Positions 12,919 to 19,729 of a DNA stretch of 39,688 bases are shown in pieces. Source of the stretch: a virus; the IMG/VR virus record IMGVR_UViG_3300042289_000411, positions 1 to 39,688 of that record; one strand, given 5' to 3'. A program made the translations under genes and the position numbers. The notes beneath the pieces are model-generated. The model had not been told where the DNA came from and ran no database searches. It was given only the letters and a program-made list of their open reading frames with translations. The number at the start of each line of letters is the position of its first letter. Within the stretch, counting starts at the first letter, position 1.

Positions 12919-13220
12919 CGCTGTTCGACCCCATCGAGGCCGACCGCCGCAAGGTGATCGGCAAGGCGCTCGCCGCCGACCGCCGCAGCGAACTGCTCGC
13001 CGCCGCCCGCGGGTTCGCGGCATTCATCGCACGCGACGGCGACACCGTGACGAGCGACGAGGTAGCGAACCTCATGGCCCACAATGGCCTTGACTACAAC
13101 GACCTCGGAAACGCTCGTGGCAGCATCTTCGACGAGAAGTTCGTGTGGACCGGGCAGGTCGTGCCGTCGCGCCGGCCATCGTCGCACGGTCGCCTCATTC
13201 GCGTGTGGAGGCTTCGATGA
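12915..13220 (+). CDS. Hypothetical early protein (101 aa)
   Basis: This 101-residue protein starts at ATG 12915, overlapping the upstream stop as ATGA. Residues about 25-60 (LAAARGFAAFIARDGDTVTS, DEVANLMAHNGLDYNDLGNA) resemble a small winged-helix arrangement, followed by FVWTGQVVPSRRPSSHGRLI. This ending pattern recurs in phage proteins of unknown function. A DNA-binding role is possible from the last basic strand (GRLIRVWRLR). Both ends are coupled by ATGA junctions. Confidence 0.7.
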   Translation: MTLFDPIEADRRKVIGKALAADRRSELLAAARGFAAFIARDGDTVTSDEVANLMAHNGLDYNDLGNARGSIFDEKFVWTGQVVPSRRPSSHGRLIRVWRLR

Positions 13221-13549
13221 GAACCGTTGAAATCACGATGACGCTGCACGGCGGTCTGTTTGAGCATGCCCCAGAGGTTGCCGCATATTGCGACAAACAC
13301 GAAGTGCAAGCGTCCATTGACGCACGCTGGATGGCCGAGCAGCGAGAGGACTTCCACTACCACGGCAGCCGCGTGCGAACGATCTGGACGCTGCTCTCGT
13401 GGAACGTAGTTGCGCTGTACGTGGACAGGACACAGATCCTTACCGCAGAATCGGTGCCGGAAGGGTTCCCGATGTTGGAGATCATGCGTGTCCTTCAATC
13501 AGAAATCGGCGAGGACATCCGCGCCATCGGGCCGGGGGAGGCGTTGTAA
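13217..13549 (+). CDS. Hypothetical early protein with shared C-terminal cassette, first copy (110 aa)
   Basis: This 110-residue protein starts at ATG 13217 (ATGA overlap). The body is unlike its neighbour, but the last residues before the stop, EIGEDIRAIGPG, are identical to the ending of the next protein and are encoded by an identical 34-bp sequence. Body: residues 1-95 with FHYHGSRVRTIWTLLSWNVV, no recognised family. Shared tails on otherwise unrelated adjacent proteins suggest a common partner or delivery signal, or a recent recombination event. Confidence 0.7.
   Translation: MRTVEITMTLHGGLFEHAPEVAAYCDKHEVQASIDARWMAEQREDFHYHGSRVRTIWTLLSWNVVALYVDRTQILTAESVPEGFPMLEIMRVLQSEIGEDIRAIGPGEAL
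13505..13538 (+). repeat. 34-bp direct repeat, copy 1 (C-terminal coding cassette)
   Basis: Identical to 13906-13939. It codes for the IGEDIRAIGPG ending of the 110-residue protein and stops 11 bases short of that gene's end. Confidence 0.9.
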
Positions 13550-13551
13550 TT

Positions 13552-13950
13552 ATGCCATCAGTTCTGCATGAAGCACTTGTCGATGCAATTCGCTACAACA
13601 CAGCGCGTTTCTTTGCCATCGATGGGTTCCAGGCAACAATTGCCGACGCCGCAATCTTCAATGCGCTGCATGACTGCAAGCACTTGGGTTGGATCGCAGA
13701 TTGCTACTTCTTGTTGTCCGAGGGCGTGATCGTGTTAGAGGTTGGGCAAATGCATGATGGCAAGTGGCGCGGTATCTGTGATCCGTGCGGCACGCAGATA
13801 CGGGTCTTGCGAATTGGCAAGGATCGGTCTATTAGCCTCATTCATGCACGGCATACCGTGCAGGAAACGGCGTTCGTACAAGCAGTCGCAATGACGTTGA
13901 CCGAGATCGGCGAGGACATCCGCGCCATCGGGCCGGGGGCGACGCCATGA
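13552..13950 (+). CDS. Hypothetical early protein with shared C-terminal cassette, second copy (132 aa)
   Basis: This 132-residue protein starts at ATG 13552, 2 nt after the upstream stop. It is visibly more A/T-rich in codon use than its neighbours, up to the last dozen codons where the GC-rich 34-bp cassette begins. The body (VDAIRYNTARFFAIDGFQAT, IFNALHDCKHLGWIADCYFL) has several cysteines and no recognised family. The composition break suggests that a foreign body was joined to a resident tail. The stop overlaps the methyltransferase start as ATGA. Confidence 0.7.
   Translation: MPSVLHEALVDAIRYNTARFFAIDGFQATIADAAIFNALHDCKHLGWIADCYFLLSEGVIVLEVGQMHDGKWRGICDPCGTQIRVLRIGKDRSISLIHARHTVQETAFVQAVAMTLTEIGEDIRAIGPGATP
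13906..13939 (+). repeat. 34-bp direct repeat, copy 2 (C-terminal coding cassette)
   Basis: Identical to 13505-13538 and in the same reading frame. It sits directly before the end of the 132-residue gene and 7 nt before the methyltransferase start codon. Confidence 0.9.
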
Positions 13951-15332
13951 GATATCTATCGGTGTGCTCCGGCATTGAGGCCGCGTCAGTTGCGTGGCAC
14001 CATCTCGGCTGGGAGCCCGTGGGCTTCAGCGAGATTGAGCCGTTTCCTGCTGCGGTCCTAAAGCACCGCTTTCCGCACGTTCCCAACTACGGGGACATGA
14101 CCAAGTTCGAGGAGTGGCCCATTGAGCCAGGAACAGTTGACCTTCTGGTCGGAGGAACACCCTGCCAGTCCTTCAGCGTCGCAGGACTCCGCAAGGGACT
14201 TGAAGACCCCCGCGGGAACCTCATGCTCACCTACTTGGCAATTGCTGCTCGGCTCCGACCCAAGTATCTGGTTTGGGAGAACGTGCCCGGTGTCTTGTCA
14301 TCGAACGGAGGACGGGATTTTGGCACCTTCCTCGGGGCGTTGGGGGAACTCGGGTATGGGTGGTGCTACCGATGCCTTGACGCTCAATACGTGCGAGTGG
14401 GGGGATGGCCCCGAGCCGTCCCGCAGCGCAGGCGACGTGTCTTCGTTGTCGGATGTCTTGGAGACGGGACCGCTGCCGCCGAGGTTCTCGCTCTCCGCGA
14501 AGGCTTGCAGCGGCATCTTGAGGCGAGCGGAAAGGCGCGGAAAGGCGCTGCCGCCGATGCTGAAGGCGGCGCTCGAGGCGGTTGCTGGTGGGACGGAGGC
14601 GACTGCGCCGGGACGCTGACGAAGCAGAATGCAGGTGGCGGTCAGCGGATGCCAGACAAGGACAATCTCGGGGCGGTATTGCAGCCGACCGCATTTCGCT
14701 GGCAGAACGAACGCGACGGCTTGCAGCAGGACGATGCCGTGGCAGCTCTTCGCGCATCGGCCGGAAGCTCCGGGTTCCATGAGATGAACCACCCGGTCAT
14801 CGCGCAGCCAAACGCGGCCCATGCGGCGGTGGCGATTAGACTGACAACCTGCGAGACTCCGAAGTTCGCCCATGAAGTGCAGCCGACGCTCACCGTCCCA
14901 AGTCCGTCCGGTGGTGGTCAGCCGCCTGCGGTGGCGTTTCACCCGTTGCAAGACCCCATCAGCAGCACCGACGGATCGACGCATTGCATGGGGACAGGAA
15001 GCAGCCGTGGCGACGCGACCATTGCAGTAGCCGTCGCGCCGTCGCTGACAGCGACCAACGACCCGTCGCGCTCGCCGCAATCGTCCGAGGTGACGCAGCA
15101 GGTCGCCGCAGTCCACGCAAGCACCATGACCGTGCGTCGATTGTCGCCGCGTGAGTGCGAGAGACTCCAGGGCTTCCCGGACGACTGGACTCTGATCCCG
15201 TGGCGCAAGAAGCAGGCAGAGGACTGCCCGGATGGGCCGAGGTATCGCGCCCTTGGAAACTCGATGGCGGTCAACTGTATGGCTTGGATCGGGGAGCGGA
15301 TTGCAAAGTGGGAGGCCGAGCATGAACGCTGA
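13947..15332 (+). CDS. dcm: DNA C5-cytosine methyltransferase
   Basis: The 461-residue enzyme has all key motifs: I (SVCSGIEAASVA, residues 5-16), IV with the catalytic cysteine in GGTPCQSFS (C73), and VI WENVPG (E111). It also has VIII PQRRRRVFVVG (159-169), IX RRLSPRECERLQGFPDDW (397-414) and X YRALGNSMAV (433-442). It would transfer methyl groups to cytosine C5, probably to protect phage DNA from host restriction. The region between VIII and IX (about 171-396) is the variable target-recognition part and is low in complexity at its start. A second reading frame is nested inside from 14122 to 14619. The gene overlaps both neighbours. Confidence 0.93.
   Translation: MRYLSVCSGIEAASVAWHHLGWEPVGFSEIEPFPAAVLKHRFPHVPNYGDMTKFEEWPIEPGTVDLLVGGTPCQSFSVAGLRKGLEDPRGNLMLTYLAIAARLRPKYLVWENVPGVLSSNGGRDFGTFLGALGELGYGWCYRCLDAQYVRVGGWPRAVPQRRRRVFVVGCLGDGTAAAEVLALREGLQRHLEASGKARKGAAADAEGGARGGCWWDGGDCAGTLTKQNAGGGQRMPDKDNLGAVLQPTAFRWQNERDGLQQDDAVAALRASAGSSGFHEMNHPVIAQPNAAHAAVAIRLTTCETPKFAHEVQPTLTVPSPSGGGQPPAVAFHPLQDPISSTDGSTHCMGTGSSRGDATIAVAVAPSLTATNDPSRSPQSSEVTQQVAAVHASTMTVRRLSPRECERLQGFPDDWTLIPWRKKQAEDCPDGPRYRALGNSMAVNCMAWIGERIAKWEAEHER
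14122..14619 (+). CDS. Nested overlapping ORF inside dcm (165 aa)
   Basis: This 165-codon frame lies wholly within dcm, in another frame of the same strand. Its TTG start at 14122 has a perfect GAGGAG (14109-14114) with a 7-nt spacer. The product has ordered-looking motifs: QLTFWSEEHPASPSASQDS, TEDGILAPSSGRWGNSGMGG, LTLNTCEW, SLSDVLETGPLPPRF, then SAKACSGILRRAERRGKALP. The last segment looks like a real helical domain, while the dcm frame over the same bases is Ala/Gly/Arg-rich filler. I recall similar TFWSEE and LSAKACxGILRRAxxRGK proteins from other phages, without a known function. No other function is assigned. Confidence 0.65.
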   Translation: MSQEQLTFWSEEHPASPSASQDSARDLKTPAGTSCSPTWQLLLGSDPSIWFGRTCPVSCHRTEDGILAPSSGRWGNSGMGGATDALTLNTCEWGDGPEPSRSAGDVSSLSDVLETGPLPPRFSLSAKACSGILRRAERRGKALPPMLKAALEAVAGGTEATAPGR

Positions 15333-15579
15333 CTACGCCATCTACCTCCTGCGCCGGCGTGCCGACGAGCGTGCCGCTGCTGCCGAGCGCACGCCCACCC
15401 GGCACCACGAGTTTGCCGAACACTGTCGCGCCGAGGCGCGGTTCTTTGACGGCGTCGCTGACTGCATCGAGCAGCTCCAGCGCGAGGCCGCCGAGGAACG
15501 AACGAGCCGTGTATTGGAGAAGGCGGGGGCCGGGGGCGTTCCTCGGCCCCTGCCCGCCATCTTGAAGGAGCTGCTATGA
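15322..15579 (+). CDS. Hypothetical early protein (85 aa)
   Basis: This 85-residue, Arg/Glu/Ala-rich helical protein starts at ATG 15322, 11 nt inside the dcm end. The helical segment (YLLRRRADERAAAAERTPTR, then VADCIEQLQREAAEERTS) suggests a small coiled coil or DNA-binding helix bundle. No family was recognised. It is coupled to the next gene by ATGA. Confidence 0.65.
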   Translation: MNADYAIYLLRRRADERAAAAERTPTRHHEFAEHCRAEARFFDGVADCIEQLQREAAEERTSRVLEKAGAGGVPRPLPAILKELL

Positions 15580-15845
15580 CCCGGGACATCGTGAACCGCC
15601 TGCGGACGAACCGCGACTGCCTTGCGCCGTGCCTGATGGACGAGGCCGCCGATGAGATTGTGCGGCTTGAGCAGGTTGTGCTAGCCCTCACCGCCGAGCG
15701 CGACGAGGCGCGTTGGGATTACTGTTTGGGCTTTACAGACTTCTGCCCCAATCCGGCGCATGACGATTTGCCGCTTGATGAGGCAGCTGCGGAGGTTGCC
15801 AAGGCGTTCGGCTGGAGTTACTTGGTTGAGGAGGGCAAATCATGA
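15576..15845 (+). CDS. Hypothetical early protein (89 aa)
   Basis: This 89-residue acidic protein has an N-terminal helix rich in alternating charge (DEAADEIVRLEQVVLALTAE) of the type seen in small phage proteins that begin with DIVNRLR. A tryptophan-containing C-terminal part follows (WDYCLGFTDFCPNPAHDDLP). Both ends overlap neighbours as ATGA. The function is unknown; the first half looks like a leucine-zipper helix. Confidence 0.68.
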   Translation: MTRDIVNRLRTNRDCLAPCLMDEAADEIVRLEQVVLALTAERDEARWDYCLGFTDFCPNPAHDDLPLDEAAAEVAKAFGWSYLVEEGKS

Positions 15846-16198
15846 CTGACGGAATCACGTTTGAAATCAAAGATCAGGACGTTGCGGTGCTTGAGGACAC
15901 GACCGCGAATGAGCGGACGAGCAACCGGCACCGCGTTCGGCTTGACATCGCGGTGTATAAGCGGTTGATGGAACAAGCACTGCGAGAGCAAGTGGAGTTC
16001 CTTGTTGAGCAGGAGAACTTCCGGGACAAGATCAAGCCATCCATAGAGCGCATGATGGATATTGCTGTGAAATCCGTCCACGGACGCATGGACAAACTCG
16101 TAGCTGACGAGGTTGAACGGCTGGTCAAGGAACGAGTATCTGCGATGGTCGCGGAGTTGCCAATCAAGGTCCAAGTGAATGTGGGGTCTCATTCATGA
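15842..16198 (+). CDS. Hypothetical early protein (118 aa)
   Basis: This 118-residue protein has a strand-rich start (ITFEIKDQDVAVLED) and a long helical remainder (VYKRLMEQALREQVEFLVEQ, then DKLVADEVERLVKERVSAMV) with heptad-like leucine and valine spacing, suggesting a coiled-coil oligomer. It resembles phage tail or structural chaperone-like helical proteins only in composition; no family is recognised. ATGA overlaps occur at both ends. Confidence 0.68.
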   Translation: MTDGITFEIKDQDVAVLEDTTANERTSNRHRVRLDIAVYKRLMEQALREQVEFLVEQENFRDKIKPSIERMMDIAVKSVHGRMDKLVADEVERLVKERVSAMVAELPIKVQVNVGSHS

Positions 16199-16344
16199 CT
16201 CGGTTCCTGCTCGAGGAGCCGCCGCCGGAGGACGCCGACCCGATGGTCATGCTGGTACTTGCGGCAATCAAGGCGATGAACCAACGGCAGCAGGACGAAC
16301 TCGCACAACGGCTAGCGCAGGCCGACAAGGAGGAACAACAATGA
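16195..16344 (+). CDS. Very small early protein (49 aa)
   Basis: This 49-residue frame starts at ATG 16195 (ATGA overlap) and ends at 16344, again overlapping the next ATG. It begins MTRFLLEEPPPEDADPMVML and continues as a Gln/Glu-rich amphipathic helix. The tight coupling on both sides supports translation, though no family is known. Confidence 0.6.
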   Translation: MTRFLLEEPPPEDADPMVMLVLAAIKAMNQRQQDELAQRLAQADKEEQQ

Positions 16345-16541
16345 GCGACCCAGGCGACGAGCACAACGACCGCGACATCCTCGAGCGCCTCGATCTGCTG
16401 TGGCCTGGGATGGGCGAGATGGCGAACCACGAGCGCCGCGAGGCCGCACGCGAGATCCGCGCCCTGCGTGACGAAGTACGCAAACTGCGGGCCGTGCTGC
16501 CACAGCGCATCAGCCGCATCCTGTACGAAGGCGAGGGCTGA
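16341..16541 (+). CDS. Very small early protein (66 aa)
   Basis: This 66-residue, strongly charged helical protein (DRDILERLDLLWPGMGEMAN, EIRALRDEVRKLRAVLPQRI) looks like a short coiled coil. ATG 16341 overlaps the previous stop. A GGAGGA site lies 7 nt upstream. No family was recognised. Confidence 0.62.
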   Translation: MSDPGDEHNDRDILERLDLLWPGMGEMANHERREAAREIRALRDEVRKLRAVLPQRISRILYEGEG

Positions 16542-16543
16542 CG

Positions 16544-16729
16544 ATGCAGGTAGGGAGAGGCGAACACGAGGAGGATGTCGTGGACCGCGTCCGCGTGAGC
16601 GGGACCGATGATCCACTTACCATCGAACTAATGCAGGAGGTCGTGTACCTGCGTCTTGAACTGGCGAAGGCAATGAAACAAGTGAACTCGTTCATCCTGC
16701 GGGAGACGAACCACAGGAGGCGAGAATGA
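16544..16729 (+). CDS. Very small early protein (61 aa)
   Basis: This 61-residue protein has an acidic start and a helix (IELMQEVVYLRLELAKAMKQ) and ends in a basic RETNHRRRE. It follows the previous stop by 2 nt and overlaps the RusA start as ATGA. No family was recognised. Confidence 0.6.
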   Translation: MQVGRGEHEEDVVDRVRVSGTDDPLTIELMQEVVYLRLELAKAMKQVNSFILRETNHRRRE

Positions 16730-17136
16730 TTACGTTCACCGTACCTGGCGAGGCAGCACCGCAGGGCAGCAAGCGGGCCGTGCGCTCGAGGAGCGGGCGC
16801 ATTTTGCTGCTCGAGTCATCGGCCAAGGTCAGGCCGTACCGCGCCGTGTTTGCGTTGGCGGCACGTCAGGCGTGGACCGAGCCGCCGGCGACGGGGACCG
16901 TAGCCGTAGAGCTGCTGTTCCGCTTCGTGCGTCCCGCCAGCCACTACACGGCGAAGGGTGCGCTGAAGGCGACCGCGCCGGCTGCACCACGGCGTCCCGA
17001 CCTCGACAAGGCATGCAGAGCTGCTTTGGACGCCATGACCGGGGTGATCTACGCCGACGATTCGCAGGTCGCCATCCTGTCGGCATGCAAGGAGTACGGC
17101 GACCGAGCGGAAACCGTCGTGAAAGTATGGGCTTGA
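16726..17136 (+). CDS. rusA: RusA-like Holliday junction resolvase
   Basis: This 136-residue protein has the RusA order: a start strand with PGEAAPQGSKRAV, a central strand pair (VAVELLFRFVRP), then the catalytic block RRPDLDKACRAALDAMTGVI followed by YADDSQV. In this block the spaced aspartates (PDLDK and ADDSQV) bind metal. RusA enzymes resolve Holliday junctions as homodimers, here probably together with the RecT-like annealing protein downstream. The stop codon overlaps the -35 box of the promoter for that gene. Confidence 0.9.
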   Translation: MITFTVPGEAAPQGSKRAVRSRSGRILLLESSAKVRPYRAVFALAARQAWTEPPATGTVAVELLFRFVRPASHYTAKGALKATAPAAPRRPDLDKACRAALDAMTGVIYADDSQVAILSACKEYGDRAETVVKVWA

Positions 17137-17161
17137 CACGGCCTCTACCATCCCGTATAGT
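17133..17161 (+). promoter_or_regulatory. Near-consensus sigma70 promoter for the recT-like gene
   Basis: TTGACA (17133-17138), a 17-nt spacer and TATAGT (17156-17161) give a nearly perfect host sigma70 promoter. Initiation is expected around 17168, leaving a leader of about 50 nt that contains a TCGGGC/GCCCGA hairpin and then GAGAGGAG before the ATG. This separates recT and gp157 as an independently and strongly transcribed unit. Confidence 0.88.
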
Positions 17162-17216
17162 TCTCCTGTCGTGATCGGGCGCGTGCCCGAGGCGACGCAT
17201 ACGAGAGGAGACTCAT

Positions 17217-18176
17217 ATGGAACTTGCACGAATTGGTCAGGCGCAGCTTGACCCCATGACGGTGGCACAGGTGTTCAAGGCATCGGGAATGTTTCCCGAT
17301 ATCCAGTCCGAGGCGGCGGCGTGCGCCAAGATCATCATCGGTCGCGGGCTTGGTCTGTCCGACTACGACGCCATGACTGGGCTGCACATCATCAAGGGCA
17401 AGGCCGTCCTGGCCGCGAACCTGATGGCGGCCTCGATTAAGCGGGCCGGGAAGTACGACTACCGCGCCACATGCTCGGACACCGAGTGCAGCATCGTGTT
17501 CTTCGGTCGCACGATGGACGGCAAGTGGGAGGAGATCGGCACCACCGAGTTCACGCTCGAGGATGCACGGCGGGCGCAACTCGGCGGCGACAACTGGCGC
17601 AAGTGGCCGAAGGCGATGCTGTTCGCTCGCTGCATCTCTAGCGGGTACAAGCAGCATTGCCCGGATGCGCTCGGTGCCGCTCCCGTATACGTTGAGGCAC
17701 ACGGCGAGACGGAGATCGTTGAGGACGCCCCGCGCAGCCGCGCTGCCCTCCCGGCCCCCGAGGTCGTGGAAGCCGCCACGATGCCCCAGGACGCGCCCGT
17801 GGCCGAGGATGCCCCGAAGCCCGCCCGCAAGCGCAAAGCCGCGCAGGAGGCCCCTGCGCCCGTCCCGGTCGTCCCGGCAGCGCCCGCGCCCGCTGACTCC
17901 TACCCCGAGGAGTACGAGGGGTTGTTCCTGATCCAGCGCGTGGTGCGCCGTCCCGGCAAGCCCATCGCCGTGCAGGCCGCCGGCGAGCACGGCACCGCCT
18001 GGATCGCCACCACCGTGGCCGAATACGCCGACCTGTGCGAGCAGGCCATCGACAGCGAGCTGCGGCTCGACATCGCCCGCGTCGGGGGCGCGCTCACCAT
18101 CATGCGCGTGATCCGCACCGCGCCCGCCCACGCCCCCGTCCCGGCCACCGTGCCGGCCGACGATCTGCCCTTCTGA
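17217..18176 (+). CDS. RecT-like ssDNA annealing protein with extra C-terminal domain
   Basis: Residues 10-160 match the RecT-like annealing family of phages: VAQVFKASGMFPDIQSEAAA, GLGLSDYDAMTGLHIIKGK, LMAASIKRAGKYDY, TTEFTLEDARRA, WPKAMLFARCISSG. It pairs complementary single strands during recombination. A disordered Ala/Pro/Lys linker (about 170-230) joins a second compact domain (232-300, strand-rich, EGLFLIQRVVRRPGKPIAVQ) and a tail ending DDLPF. That ending resembles the acidic tip by which bacterial SSB recruits partners. The second domain could be OB-like; this is inference. A strong promoter and GAGAGGAG site precede it. Confidence 0.82.
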   Translation: MELARIGQAQLDPMTVAQVFKASGMFPDIQSEAAACAKIIIGRGLGLSDYDAMTGLHIIKGKAVLAANLMAASIKRAGKYDYRATCSDTECSIVFFGRTMDGKWEEIGTTEFTLEDARRAQLGGDNWRKWPKAMLFARCISSGYKQHCPDALGAAPVYVEAHGETEIVEDAPRSRAALPAPEVVEAATMPQDAPVAEDAPKPARKRKAAQEAPAPVPVVPAAPAPADSYPEEYEGLFLIQRVVRRPGKPIAVQAAGEHGTAWIATTVAEYADLCEQAIDSELRLDIARVGGALTIMRVIRTAPAHAPVPATVPADDLPF

Positions 18177-18195
18177 CCATACGAGGAGACACACC

Positions 18196-18702
18196 ATGAA
18201 CCTGTACGCCATTCAGACCGAAATTGCCACCCTCGTCGAGGCCATCCTCGACGGGGCGGGCGAAACCACCGAGGCACAGACCGCACTCGACGAAATGCTC
18301 GCCGGCCTCGACGAGGAGCTTGAGGCCAAGGCCGATGACTACGCGGCGTTGATCCAGTCGCTCCGCAGCCGTGCCGACAGCCGCGCCGAGGAGGCCAAGC
18401 GCATGCGCGAACTGGCCGCCGCCGACGAGGCGCTCGCCGACCGCCTCAAGCAGCGCCTGAAGGACGCGATGGAAGCCACCGGGAAGGGCAAGCTCGAGAC
18501 GGCTCGGTTCCGCCTGTCGGTGCAGGCCAACGGCGGAGCGCAGCCGCTCGAGGTCACCGTGCCGCCCGAGCAGCTCCCGCAGAAGTACCAGGCCGTGCGC
18601 GTCGAGGCCGACAAGGCCGCGCTGCGCGAGGCGCTAGCAGCGGGTGCTACGATCCCCGGTGTGACGCTCCTGCCACGGGGCACGAGCCTGCGGATTCGCT
18701 AA
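18196..18702 (+). CDS. Gp157-like protein
   Basis: This 168-residue protein follows the siphovirus Gp157 family pattern. It has a helical coiled-coil first half (LDEELEAKADDYAALIQSLR, AEEAKRMRELAAADEALADR), then KDAMEATGKGKLETARFRLS and a strand segment VTVPPEQLPQKY, ending in ALREALAAGATIPGVTL. Gp157 proteins accompany RecT/Erf annealing genes and are associated with phage resistance and recombination; the mechanism is not established. GAGGAG precedes the ATG. It is the last gene before the terminator. Confidence 0.85.
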   Translation: MNLYAIQTEIATLVEAILDGAGETTEAQTALDEMLAGLDEELEAKADDYAALIQSLRSRADSRAEEAKRMRELAAADEALADRLKQRLKDAMEATGKGKLETARFRLSVQANGGAQPLEVTVPPEQLPQKYQAVRVEADKAALREALAAGATIPGVTLLPRGTSLRIR

Positions 18703-18720
18703 TCCTGTCATCCTCTCCTC

Positions 18721-18763
18721 CCCCCGCTCGGCTCCTCACGACGGAGATCCGGGCGGGGGTTTT
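18721..18763 (+). terminator. Strong intrinsic terminator of the early operon
   Basis: CCCCCGCTCGG (18721-18731) pairs with CCGGGCGGGGG (18749-18759), with one G-U pair. An inner CTCC/GGAG stem extends the helix, and TTTT follows at 18760-18763. It lies 19 nt after the Gp157 stop and ends plus-strand transcription where the two units converge. Confidence 0.88.
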
Positions 18764-18837
18764 CATTTGGCGAGACGGGCGCAGCCCGTAGGCCACGCCC
18801 GCTCGCAGTGCCATTGGCGCGAACGCCTCTGGGCTGG

Positions 18838-18948
18838 TCAGCGGAGCTTGTGCCCATACTTCTTGTAGAGCCACGCGCCGGCGAGGACGCCAGCCACGGC
18901 CACGAGAGCGATGAACCAAGTCGTACCGAGGAAGTCAGCGAGAATCAT
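18838..18948 (-). CDS. Single-span membrane microprotein (36 aa)
   Basis: This 36-residue frame starts at ATG 18948 (overlapping the upstream stop as ATGA) and ends at 18838. Nearly the whole protein is one hydrophobic helix (TTWFIALVAVAGVLAGAWLY) with a KKYGHKLR cytoplasmic end. It is the last gene of the minus-strand unit, next to the lipoprotein-like and holin-like genes. A role in lysis (pinholin-like or antiholin) is inferred from location and topology. It is too short for the usual gene-calling cut-off. Confidence 0.7.
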   Translation of the reverse strand: MILADFLGTTWFIALVAVAGVLAGAWLYKKYGHKLR

Positions 18949-19427
18949 GCCTGTGTCTTTCTGCGCCCCTTGGCGCGTTTGAACGCCGCGTCGAACTCCG
19001 GGTCCGCCCGGAGCAGCGTGACGAGCTCCCTGTCCCCCTCGGGACGGGATTCATCAAGTGTATCGACGGCGAGCTCGGCGGCGGCCACCTTCCGCCTCGG
19101 CAGCCACCCTATGGCGATGCGGACGGCCGTAAACGCCCCGCTCTGCCATAGGACGAACGCCACGCCGGCGACCGCCAGCGCGATGCCCCACCACTTCAGG
19201 GTGGACAGCCACGCCGGGGTGACCGCCTGCACGTTCGGGATGTCGCCGTGGATCGCCGCGGCGTGCTCGTCGATGCGGGTCGCGCCCTGCACCACGACCT
19301 GGTCGCCCGTGGCGTTCCCGTAGTCGATGAGCGCCCCGGCCTCGTTGCGGATGGCGGTCGCGTTCGCCGAGATCCGTGCGACCGGGTTGCACCCGGCGAG
19401 GAACAAGACGAGGACAATCGCCCTCAC
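18945..19427 (-). CDS. Spanin-like lipoprotein with internal membrane segment (160 aa)
   Basis: The protein starts at GTG 19427 (GTGA overlap). A very short signal (RAIVLVLFLAGC) ends in a lipobox with Cys13. A region of about 60 residues follows, then a membrane helix at about 78-95 (KWWGIALAVAGVAFVLW) and a charged C-terminal domain of 60 residues (KRAKGRRKTQA end). A lipid anchor plus a second membrane span is the layout of unimolecular spanins that join outer and inner membranes at lysis. Here the span is central rather than terminal, so the call is tentative. An unrelated lipoprotein is possible. Confidence 0.55.
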   Translation of the reverse strand: MRAIVLVLFLAGCNPVARISANATAIRNEAGALIDYGNATGDQVVVQGATRIDEHAAAIHGDIPNVQAVTPAWLSTLKWWGIALAVAGVAFVLWQSGAFTAVRIAIGWLPRRKVAAAELAVDTLDESRPEGDRELVTLLRADPEFDAAFKRAKGRRKTQA

Positions 19428-19729
19428 GCGAACACCCGGTACGGGATGCCAGGCTCGGGCGTGAACGTCGGCAGCGCCTCGATCTGCTCGGGCGTGAGCT
19501 CGAACGTGACGCGGATGTTGGTATGGAAACGCGGGTCGCCTGCCTTGACTTGCTGCCCGTCAATGTCGTAGGTCGCCGGGATCGGCCCGATGCGGTCCAC
19601 ATAGCAGCCCGCGACGGGCATGAGGACCAGTTCGCCGTCGCCCGTGTCCTTCTCGACCAGCAGTTCTGCGGCTTCCAGCGCATCGTCCATCTGCGCCTCG
19701 GTGTCGGTGCGGAGCATGTAGTCGGTCAT
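19424..19729 (-). CDS. Hypothetical late protein (101 aa)
   Basis: This 101-residue protein starts at ATG 19729, overlapping the upstream stop as ATGA. It is acidic, with a compact mix of helix and strand (TDTEAQMDDALEAAELLVEK, then GDGELVLMPVAGCYVDRIGP) and an IRVTFELTPEQIEALPTFTP section. I do not recognise it. The pattern suggests a small soluble chaperone or tail accessory for the receptor-binding protein encoded before it. A longer frame start at 19795 was set aside because it overlaps the previous gene without a ribosome site. Confidence 0.65.
   Translation of the reverse strand: MTDYMLRTDTEAQMDDALEAAELLVEKDTGDGELVLMPVAGCYVDRIGPIPATYDIDGQQVKAGDPRFHTNIRVTFELTPEQIEALPTFTPEPGIPYRVFA

Noticed and set aside
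14298-15323. 341-codon minus-strand frame opposite dcm
   Set aside because: It is a shadow of dcm, cysteine and arginine-rich without a start site. Only the plus-strand nested frame at 14122 has independent support.
18776-18792. Terminator for the minus-strand unit (ACGGGC/GCCCGT hairpin)
   Set aside because: The stem is only 6 bp and no T-run follows on the minus strand, so I do not call it.
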